From Phallusia fumigata (Eukaryota > Chordata > Ascidiacea > Phlebobranchia > Ascidiidae): DNA of 31,462 nt. A model generated the notes under the pieces. It was not told where the DNA came from, ran no database searches, and worked only from the letters and a program-made list of their open reading frames with translations. The position numbers and the translations under genes are program-made. Positions 22,682 through 31,462 of the stretch are shown here, in pieces. Each line of letters starts with the position of its first letter. Within the stretch, counting starts at the first letter, position 1. The stretch is taken from positions 1 through 31,462 of the forward strand of contig QXVZ01029446.1 in assembly GCA_008931825.1 (NCBI GenBank), in the 5' to 3' direction.

Positions 22682-25469
22682 CTACACAAGCATGTAGTTG
22701 CTAAGTAAGTCTGAGTTTAATTACTCTACAACACTGTACAAAAATTAGGTTTCAAATTAGCCTCAAGCATGACAATTTAATTATTAGTTGATATCGGTAG
22801 ACTACTTGAGAAAATGATCATGCTTAGCTAAACAAAATTTTCTGAAAAGCGTTTGTTGGTTGTCACCCCGTTGGTTTGTAGTGATATTACACTCTCTGTT
22901 ATCGCTAATATTATCGGTGCAAGCAACAATCCAGAAAATTTCTGGGGTGGCAGCATAGAATTTTTATAATGGCTGCCACTCAAGAAATTTCCAGTGGGAT
23001 GGCCGCCATCCCTGCCACCCCGGGAATCGACGCCTTTGCCAATGACCAGTGTAGCTTAAACTCATTCACCAAACAGTAAGTAACAAAAGGGTATTTCTGT
23101 CATTCACAATTGTCTAAACTGCAATCCAACAGACAGAAACTGGTAAACATACCAAAAAGCTGCATGCTGCCATTTGAGTTAGAAAATACCAGTATAATGT
23201 AGCCTGCTAAATTGTCCATAATGAGTACAGTAGTGATGCTAAGTTTATAGATCAGGCACATACAACAACTTTAAACCAAATGAATGAGTGGTAAAGTATG
23301 TATGGGGTACTCAAAACAACTTGTGTAAGTGGCACTCAACCCAAAACAAATAGCTACCTACTTTCAATTGAAACATTTATTAAACAGTGACAACAGGGAA
23401 TAGTTGGGGCAGGTGTAGTGTAACTATTTGTCACCATTTTATTATGGGTTGTAAACCAGACAAGTATCTGCGTTGCAAATGCATATTAGGCAATTAAACT
23501 TTAGTTGCGATGCAATACAGTATTGGTGTCAAAGCATGTCTTCTTGTTCAAGTAAATGAAGTAAAAGGATATTATGATATTTTGCAGAAAAACTAATTAT
23601 TGAACAATAAAGCACTATTAACATTAGGGTTGGGCAAACTTTATGTCTTATAGGCCACAGTGATTTTAAAGTCTAACAGTTGGGCTGAGTAAGTATTAAA
23701 GCCATGGAGAGTATTTATAGTCTAAATAAGGAATATGTTTAAGATCTGTAGTTGAATAAGGAAAATAGCTATGTTAAACTTACCAATCAAGAATCTACAC
23801 TTTAGGGTAATTCAACAAATTTATGGCAAAAAACAAAAACAGAATTCACAATTATTTTAGTCCTTGTTTCTAAAATAAACATGAAAACGAATAGTTTAAA
23901 ATGATTAACCCTTAGTTACCATGAAATACATATGATTTACAAAAAATATGAGACGGTTGGTGTTTGTCACAATTACATGTATTGCTTTTTCACTAACTTA
24001 TGCAGTGACAGTAGTAGCTGAACTTTCCTCAACAGCTTAAAGGTTTGCACATTTTTCACACAAAAAATTATCAGAAGAGTAATGTTTGTTGAACCAAAAT
24101 ACAACTTTCCAAAACACTCCTAATGACATACCCAAAGCTAAAACTGGATGATGCTATATTAACTCCAGATACCGGGAAATAGAGAAACTTTAGACACAGG
24201 GGCTTAATTTTGATGTCAGAATTCACAATAAACATTGCAGTATGCAAGTATGTGCTATAATAGTTATGAATTAAAACAATGTGTTGTCATAAGTATTACT
24301 ATCGCTTTGCAATTGAGTTGAGTTTATTTCTTACAAGTTAATACAACAAATCTTATCGTAAATGCGGTCATAAACACAAAATATTGCTCAGATGGACAAT
24401 AAAGTTGTCACCAATCAGGGCCATATGGGCCCTAATGTGACCGACCTGGTTTCAATTCACTTTTTTGGCAAAAAGTCTATTTATCCAGCAAATGAAGTTT
24501 AGATTACACAACAAAACTAGTGTGAATTAATATTTAAAAAAATTGTAGTCGTAACTTCAAATTAAATCCAACACTACAAGAAGCAAATTAATAGAAGAGT
24601 AATGTACAAAGTCCATAACGTTAACAAAATGTAAATAAACATTCATGTTTATAAAATTGCAGACCTCTTCAGCTAAGAATTTTTCAAAAATGCGGGATAA
24701 ACATTTATTAAAACCAGTTATTACTTCCATTTACAAAAACTACTTTTACAAAAACTAAAAATAGTAACTAAACAACACACAAGCAAGCCCAACTTTGGTC
24801 ACTAAATGACGTCATCTATCTGCCAATAACCGTTGTGGAATTTTTTTCTACGCCTACATATTTTAAATCAGTTTACTACATCAATTAGGTACTGTACCAA
24901 AACATATAAACCGCCACTAGTGGTTTGAACTTTTTTAACCTGATAGAAGAAACTACTACGAACTGCATGTAGATGAAATGCCAATTTAGTGGCAAAAATT
25001 TCACTTAATACGAAAAAAACATTATAAACATTTTTTGTACAATAAACAATGTACAATTGAGCAATTAGTTGACGATTATAAAAACAGAGCGACAATGTCT
25101 TGAAAATTTGGGATAAGTTGTTAAGTTTCTCAAAAACAAAAGACATAACCTCCAAAAACATTTTTACAATAAACGAAGGAAAGGTTAGCATATCCTGGCC
25201 GAGTGATCGCCTTAATTGTCCTTGCAAAGTTTAAATTTTATTTCAATGTAAATTTTTTTCTGCGCAAGATTTTTTTGAATGAAGCTTTTCTTTTCGATGC
25301 AAACATTTTTAGATTGTTACATGGCCAATCAAAACTGCCAAATAAGAATTGCCGCTTCGTGATCATGTAGGCACCACTTACTCGAATCGCCCATTAACTA
25401 CCACCTGACGGTGCATCGTGGGGTAGGTATCTGTGACGCTTTGAAGAAAACAAACGAGTTCTAATTAAG
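22682..25469. other. Upstream of the first recovered PALS1 exon; no exon identified
   Basis: Should contain the missing PALS1 5' exon(s) and promoter, but I could not identify them. It holds a GC-rich inverted repeat (22944-23021) and a palindromic TGACGTCA at 24807-24814. A 119-codon open frame at 24868-25227 (minus) begins with TTG and is hydrophobic and AT-driven; I do not call it a gene. Confidence 0.4.
22944..23021. repeat. Short GC-rich inverted repeat
   Basis: GGGGTGGCAG at 22944-22953 and CTGCCACCCC at 23012-23021 are perfect inverted 10-mers enclosing 58 bases that include ATGGCTGCCACTC and GGATGGCCGCCATCC. It stands out in GC content from its AT-rich surroundings and is probably a small inserted repeat. 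Confidence 0.55.
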
Positions 25470-26768
25470 TTGGGACCATATGTTTTTAGCGTTGGAAGAC
25501 TTCGGTTTCGACCCAACAATAGTGAAGTAGGCTATAATGTTTGGGAGTCGAGATGCAAACAACAACTTCCAGTGATAAAAAACTGTTTGAATTACATAAA
25601 TTTTTTGCCAATTCTGCACAAGATCAAGGACTGTGCAAACCTGTGGTCAACAAAGGGCCTTTCCCTACTCGGTAAAATTACAGTGATCAAGTTTTAGTTT
25701 CAATGCTAACTTTTAAACTATGCGTTGTGCCGGTGACTATCACCTATTAAAGAGGTAGGTGCGGGAATGATAAACCTGGAAAACTATATCCTGGCCCTAA
25801 ACAAAAACTTTTGGACTTTGACGTAAAATACAGACTGGAAAAAAAGAAACCCCGTATTTGGAAGGACAAAGAATCAGCGCATTTTTAAATGCAACTATTG
25901 GTCTCGATCGAGCTAAGGTAAAACTTGTTCTTCCCCTGCGAACTTTGCGTTACACTCTTGGTAGTTGCGCTAAAGTAGTAAAACTATTAAATCCACAATC
26001 GACGGTATAGCCAATTTGGCTTAATAAGAAAATTAAGCATCACGCCGAAACCTTTTTTATAAAGCCTTTAATTAATTCTGGTATCATGCTGTGTAGCCAC
26101 TTTTAACAGGTAGTGGCGAATACGAATCTTACGACAAGTTGGAGACAAAGTTTGATTTCCGGTCAAATAACTCCGATTTTATCCAGTTCATTAAACTAAT
26201 AGCAAGTCTACCCGACGAGTGGGATTTCGGCAACCATAACACGAATCTGGTAAAAACACACACAGAATTTCTGGCGGACTTCCTTATTGGGACAAATTAA
26301 TCTACGCAAAGCTACTAGCACCCTTGGCATCGTTTGTCGTGAATGTTTGTCATAACATATATAATGCCACTATCGACAACAAGTTAAAAACTTGCAAATA
26401 AAACCTAATCTGGGTGTCATTGTGTGCAACCAATCGTTACACTCCTTCGGAAAAATTGACTTTAGCAAGTGCACTTTCTGCAAAAATGCTACACAAACTA
26501 TGTGGGCCTATCACATATTTTATTCGTGTCCTGTTACTATAGCCTTTGCTAGGAAAACGTATGTGCTTGGATAAGTGCTAAGACCCGAATTCCACTAATT
26601 TTCTCCTTAGTTAACTTACACTTTGGTGTTCCTAGTGAAAGGTCCGACAAGTTATTGAATTGTATGTTACTGTGCGCCAGATTTGTTATTACTAATGTAA
26701 ATGTGCAGATAGCGAACCAAATGTTACAAGATTTGTTCGCTTCCTAAATTAATTCTGTGCGTTCAGCT
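25470..26768 (+). mobile_element. Decayed LINE-1-like ORF2 3' part (reverse transcriptase thumb to C-terminus)
   Basis: Recognisable pieces in successive frames: LWSTKGLSLLGKITVIKF (25640-25697), which matches the conserved 'W..RGLSL.GK..VIK' region of L1-type reverse transcriptases; GMINLENYILAL near 25765, the typical 'G(L/M)xMxN(L/x)..' block that follows; and near 26465-26560 a C-x2-C...H...C block (CTFCKN, HIFYSCPV) of the ORF2 C-terminal region. The frame is broken by stops and shifts, so it is a dead copy. The part from 25729 onward recurs at 26770-27765. Confidence 0.8.
25729..26768. repeat. First copy of a ~1 kb near-duplicate (left of N)
   Basis: Begins GCCGGTGACTATCACC and ends GTGCGTTCAGCT immediately before the N at 26769. 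The sequence right of the N restarts at GCCGGTGAATATCACC and repeats the whole kilobase with scattered substitutions and small indels, including a 26-27 base segment near 25968-25995 absent from the second copy. Confidence 0.85.
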
Positions 26769-26769
26769 N

Positions 26770-27765
26770 GCCGGTGAATATCACCAAGTATTAAAGAGGT
26801 AGGTGCGGGAATGATAAACCTGGAAAACTATATACTGGCCCTAAACTTTTGGACTTTGACGTAAATACAGACTGGAAAAAAAGAAACCCCCGTATTTGGA
26901 AGGACAAAGAATCAGCGCATTTTTAAATGCAACTATTGGTCTCGATCGAGCTAAAGTAAAACTTGTTCTTCCCCTGCGAACTTTGCGTTACACTCTTGGT
27001 AGTTGTCCACAATCGACGCTATAGCCAATTTGGCTTAATAAGAAAATTAAGCATCACGCCGAAACCTTTTTTATAAAGCCGTTAATTAATTCTGGTATCA
27101 TGCTGTGTAGCCACTTTTAACAGGTAGTGGCGAATGCGAATCTTACGACAAGTTTTTCCGGTCAAATAACTCCGATTTTATCCAGTTTATTAACTTTTAT
27201 CAAGTCTACCCGACGAGTGGGATTTCAGCAACTTTGGTACGGATCCGGTAAAAACACACACAGAGTTTCTGGTGGACTTCTTCATTGGGACAAATTAATC
27301 TACGCAAAGCTATAATCTAGCACCCTTGGCATCGTTTGTCGTAAATGTTTGTCATAACATATATAGTGCCACTATCGACAACAGGTTAAAAAGTTGCAAA
27401 TAAAACCTAATCTGGGTGCCATTGTGTGCAACCAATCGTTACACTCCTTCGGAAAAATTGACTTTAGCAAGTGCACTTTCTGCAAAAATGCTACACAAAC
27501 TATGTATCACATATTTTATTCGTGTCCTGTTACTATAGCATTTGCTAGGAAAACCTATGTGCTTGGATAAGTGCTAAGACCCGAATTCCACTAATTTTCT
27601 CCTTAGTTAACTTACACTTTGGTGTTCCTAGTGAAAGGTCCGACAATTGAATTGTATGTTACTGTGCGCCAGATTTGTTATTAGCCTACTAATGTAAATG
27701 TGCAGATAGCGAACCAAATGTTACAAGATTTGGTCGCTTCCTAAATTAATTCTGTGCGTTCAGCT
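26770..27765 (+). mobile_element. Second copy of the LINE-1-like 3' part (right of N)
   Basis: About 996 bases nearly identical to 25729-26768, again carrying GMINLENYILAL and the CTFCKN/HIFYSCPV block with broken frames. The copy starts exactly after the N, ends at GTTCAGCT and then continues into unique DNA. It is best read as the same locus from the other haplotype left unmerged; a true tandem duplication is possible. Confidence 0.8.
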
Positions 27766-29126
27766 GAATGTTATGTTTCAAGAAACGTGGTGACACTTTA
27801 GCTTAGCCTACCGAACTAAATGGTGTTGCCTGGAAAATGCTACAGTGTAATTTTGTTTGTTGTAGTTTTTCGCTCTTATATATCATCATTGAAAAAAAAA
27901 CGAATTTGACCATATATCAGTTGTAACCAAAATACATTCCGTCAAAATCGATCTGGTAAACTAAATTTGTGACAACAAACTTTTAATAAAAGGTAAAAAA
28001 TAATTAAAGAAGTGCTAATATAATGTTATATATATAACCTATGTATCTTATTGAGTTGTAGGCGACTGTTTTCGCCCACAGCCCGTACATAGTTAACAAA
28101 CGCGTCGTCTTTTACGGCGACTTAAATATGATATTTACGTGCATATAGTGCATGGAAAATTTATATATTCCTGTTGTTACAGCTCCCATTGACCCTGTAG
28201 AGTTTCGTTAAAACCTGACTACATTATAGGCGCCCAAAAAACGTTAACCACCAAGTTAAAGCACATTTGTGCCAAGCATTTTAATCTGCTGCAAAGTTTA
28301 AAGCGTTGGCAAATTACTTCATCATAGGCAAGTGACAATCAAATCGGCTTGACGATGTTTATTAAAGATTCATCAAAGATATTGAAGATTAATAATAGAA
28401 CAAGAAACGACCATTACATGTCGAATTTTTATTGCAAATGACACAAAAGGCTGTGAGACATTGAAATAATGTGGACGCTGCGGTATAATGCATCATAATT
28501 TAGAAATTACTTTAATTTAAACTTCGAAATTTATTGTTACAAGACTATAGTTTGTAAACACTTAAACAAACTTCACAATAAAGACAAACTTACAAACATT
28601 TACGGCCAATTGCTAATAAGCCGATCCAGATAAAAATTGTTTACTGAGGTGACTGGCGCTACTCGATCTTTTATATTCTTTTTTTTTTTGTTATCACTTT
28701 TTGCAATAGTGAGTATATAAAGAATTTTTTTGTTTACGCCATGTTTTTTTTAATTTTTCTAACTGCACTAACATCCATTTATTCGTTATTGCAGTGTTGT
28801 AAAATTGAATCGGCAATATGCAGAAATGCATTAGGTTTACATGATGCAAAGGTAATCCACTAAAAAGGCATTTTTAGTATTTTAGACAAACGGTTAGATA
28901 TGTTGGTTGGGCAAATTACATCACGATAAAACGATTGCATTTGTAGACGTGAGTAAATAATAACAAAGGGTTCGAAAGTTCTCTACTCAAAATATGACAC
29001 TGTAGAGTACAAAATAAAATCAACCAAAAATGAAAAACGAATGAAGAGTAATTAACAAAACAATACATTATGCTAATGACGGTGACCTGCATAAATGAAC
29101 AAAAATTTGAATTTAAATTAAAAAAA
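27766..29126. other. Noncoding, AT-rich; SLC17 3' UTR at its right edge
   Basis: No gene recognised. The right end must include the 3' UTR of the SLC17 gene; AATAAA on the gene strand is at 28778-28783, about 345 bases past the stop. At 27882-27911 lies a 30-base string that recurs exactly at the window end (31433-31462). Confidence 0.4.
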
Positions 29127-30510
29127 TTATGAAGAGATAATTTTGTCCTCCTCTGGTATTTGGTTTTCCTTTTCTTCTGCCCAACTCTGTCTTTCACTGC
29201 TACCAAAAATCAAAAAACCGATCGCCCCTGTTGTATAGATCGCAGCTCCCAACCAAAACCCAGCTCTCCAGCCGTTTAACGGATTTTCTTTCTAGGAAAT
29301 AGAAATTGAACATTTTGATACTTTTTCTGAAGGTGTATGTTTTTTATTTTATGGATTATCATGTTGAAAGATTGATACAAAAGATTTCTCTGAAACAGGG
29401 TTGTAGCTCAAATGATGTTATGTGTAAAAGTTTTTTTAAAACTGTTTTATTTTCGTGCCATATACCATGTTCAAGTAATTGTACAAAAAAAACTTTATGA
29501 AACAAACTAATGTGCTTGTGAGCCTGGTATTTACTCACATTAGCTTCACGAAGCAGTCCCACCACTTGGGGCGATATAAACCCTGCACAGCTACCCAGAA
29601 TATTTCCGAAGCTAAACAGAAGGCCACAATAATCCGGTGCCATGTCAACCAGACATGCCTTGAATCCAGGAACAGTCAAAGCATCCATACTTACTGTGAA
29701 AAAATTTAATAAACGTTTACTGTAACAAAATGTCACATATCACATTCCTACATCTTGAAATAATTTTTTGTGATATTTTAACCCGTGACATGCAATTTTG
29801 TTTCAAGTGTCACTCGAGTCCATTATGTGTGCTTAAAACGAGGAAAAGCATTTAATCGTTCTCCACAAATCAATAACAGTTTATAAAAAAAGCTTAGATT
29901 GTTCTGTCGATTTCATTACTTAGGTTAATCAGTGACGTTCTACACAAGTCATTGAACAGGGCCGCCAAGTCATAAAACCACTGAATTGAGTTGGGTTGAG
30001 TTTATTTCGCTTGGTGATAACATAGCGACACAATTGCACTAAAACAATTATTGTCAGGTCAATTAGAATCACTTTTTTACCACTGAAAATCGGAATTACT
30101 TTTTTACCACTGGTTTACAACAACTTTACGATACCTAATTTAGGGTTGTTAGATTTTAATGGTACTTCACGCGAGTAAAAGAATACATGCTGATGGTCAT
30201 GTTAACTCTGACCTACCGAATGTAACTTACCTATCAGCGTGAAGCAGAGAAGGGTAAACCATACGTTGCAACTGACGTAGCTCACAATGGCGATGGACAA
30301 AGCTGGTACCAACAAAGCTGCAACAAAATTGTTGCAGTAATTCACTGCCCACTTATTTTTTAAGCGAACATCCGATTTACCGAGAGCGCCTAAAACTTTG
30401 CGAACATAAATGGTCTTCACTTTTCGCCCAATGAAGAAATCAGCGACTGAACCAATTGAGATCATCAAAAGAAATTTTGTAATAAATGGAATGGAACTCA
30501 ATATCCCACT
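29127..30510 (-). CDS. SLC17 family anion transporter (sialin/NPT/VGLUT type), C-terminal half only
   Basis: Multi-pass major-facilitator transporter of organic or phosphate anions. Exons in gene order: 30510-30381, 30317-30231, 29693-29539, 29291-29127; all GT-AG and in frame, about 178 residues to the stop. Family landmarks: SGILSSIPFITKFLLMIS with SVADFF (as in 'G.LSA.PY'), VRKVLGALALLVPAL once the 63-base intron 30318-30380 is removed (aligning without gap to SLC17 'VRK....G.L.PA'), MAPDYCGLLFSFGN ('LAP.YAG...G..N'), GFISPQVVGLL, and NGWRAGFWLGAAIY followed by IFGSSERQSWA. These are the last transmembrane helices and cytosolic tail. Exons for the N-terminal half are not present upstream; an N at 30647 intervenes, so they were probably lost or misplaced in assembly. 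The substrate cannot be told from this half. Confidence 0.88.
30318..30380 (-). other. 63-base stop-free, frame-preserving intron of the SLC17 gene
   Basis: Donor CTCG|GTAAATCGG and acceptor TTTTGTTGCAG. The length is a multiple of three with no stop, so the frame reads through; the 21 residues it would add (KSDVRLKNKWAVNYCNN among them) are polar, break a transmembrane segment and have no counterpart in the family. Removing it restores the family alignment exactly, which is why it is called an intron. Confidence 0.75.
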
Positions 30511-31462
30511 CTGGAAAACACAAAGCGTACATAGGTTTGGGCCACATCAAAACGACATATTAAAACAAAAAAATGTAGTTTAAAAATAACTGATGTGCAA
30601 TTACATTTTCTTGCACTTACCGTTTTGACATTGAAATGTAAAACGTNCAGTCGTTACACACATATGTACAAAGAGACTCACCAGAAAATGTTCGCTCGCA
30701 ACACAAAAAACCTTTGCAGATTAAAATGACGTAGCACTGTGGGGGGCAGTTGTCAGACACAAAAAGGACAAAACCACGTTGCGTTATCACTGGAGGTAAA
30801 ACAATTTCGACGCGTACCACATAGTTTGAGAAAAACGTAATTTCAATCTGATAACTATTTTATTTCCTGAATCGAATAATATCAGATACGAAAGCAACGA
30901 AAAGCTTCGTTCAAACTAATGTTCTGTATTTGCTTGTTCTCCATAAGACGATCGATGCGGGGCACAACTTTTCTTACTGCGCACCGAAAATCATGTCCGG
31001 GGGAGGCGAGGCGGTTTTCTACTGCAATTGCAGACGCATTAACATTGCCTTTGATATCTTTATGACTAATTAATTTTGAGACAAAGACATATTGTTCATG
31101 AAAGGTTGTTGGCCATCGTACTTTTGCACTTTGAATAGACCAGTTGAGTGCTACAAAGTAACCTAGGGGATGAAGTAACAAACATTTTGAGATCACTTAC
31201 AATTTTTTGTTGATTCGAACTAAATCCGCAAATTACAAAAAGGTGCTCGCGTACCACCTGAAACGCCGTCGCGTACCACTAGTGGTACGCGTACCACCGG
31301 TTGGGAAACACTGACTTAAAACTTGGTCTCTTATTGTTACGTCACAGACCGTATGAGATTGCACCACACATTAGTGTAGGGAAAAAAGGTGCATTCATAG
31401 AAATCAGCAATTACTGGCAAACAAGATGTAACATCATCATTGAAAAAAAAACGAATTTGACC
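30511..31462. other. Contig joint and repeat-derived region, no gene recognised
   Basis: Starts as the intron upstream of the first recovered SLC17 exon, crosses an N at 30647 and continues into DNA with no SLC17 similarity. An open frame of 104 codons (30882-31196, minus) is not recognised; it lies next to the hAT-like end at 31313 and may be transposon-derived. The last 30 bases repeat 27882-27911. Confidence 0.4.
31229..31313. mobile_element. One terminus of a hAT-like element
   Basis: Read on the minus strand the sequence begins CAGTGTTTCCCAACCGG at 31313, a classic hAT-type terminal sequence, followed by internal palindromes built from GGTACGCGTACC and GTACCACTAGTGGTAC. The opposite end and target duplication were not found in the window, so the left limit is arbitrary. 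Confidence 0.55.

Noticed and set aside
24868..25227. 119-codon minus-strand open frame upstream of PALS1
   Set aside because: Starts with TTG, composition is AT-driven and hydrophobic, no splice context and no recognisable family; could not be tied to the missing PALS1 5' exon.
25729..27765. True tandem segmental duplication
   Set aside because: The N lies exactly at the copy boundary; an unmerged allelic overlap is the simpler explanation.
1..31462. CRISPR array, prokaryotic operons, rRNA genes
   Set aside because: No direct-repeat/spacer structure or rRNA sequence; spliced genes show a eukaryotic nuclear locus.

Overview
This is a eukaryotic, AT-rich nuclear window. It holds intron-rich metazoan genes, all on the minus strand, separated by repeat-laden noncoding DNA. 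The gene set (cytosolic Hsp90, the polarity scaffold PALS1/MPP5, an SLC17 anion transporter), short GT-AG introns and strong signs of allelic divergence fit a compact invertebrate chordate genome, most likely a tunicate of the Ciona type. The species is an inference, not something read from the sequence.

Layout. 1145-1950: three candidate exons (minus) of a small secreted cysteine peptide with insulin-like features; low confidence. 1951-5953: no recognised gene, but it holds a fold-back repeat (2192-2370) and a 575-base copy (4488-5062) of the Hsp90 5' region, bounded by an N on both sides. 5954-10432: a complete Hsp90 gene (minus) with 12 coding exons, 720 codons and C-terminal MEEVD. It has a perfect three-unit heat-shock element upstream (10420-10432) and two intronic copies of the U14 (SNORD14) box C/D snoRNA (7096-7224 and 8137-8307). 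12884-22681: PALS1/MPP5 (minus), 16 exons recovered, L27, PDZ, SH3 and guanylate-kinase-like domains, 5' end not found. One of its introns holds two hAT-type MITEs inserted side by side, each with an 8-base target duplication. 25470-27765: a decayed LINE-1-like reverse transcriptase 3' part (plus), whose last kilobase appears twice in tandem around an N. 29127-30510: the C-terminal half of an SLC17 transporter (minus), cut off by another N at 30647. 31314 marks one end of a further hAT-like repeat.

Assembly. Six isolated Ns (1604, 4487, 5063, 26769, 30647 and none inside the Hsp90 or recovered PALS1 exons; one position, 1604, lies in the putative peptide gene) behave as contig joints. At 4487/5063 and 26769 the N coincides exactly with the edge of a near-identical copy, which is best explained by uncollapsed haplotypes and not by real duplication.

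The genes do not form a pathway. The notable functional link is that the heat-inducible chaperone gene also serves as host for an essential ribosomal-RNA-processing snoRNA; in vertebrates U14 sits in a different chaperone gene (HSPA8).
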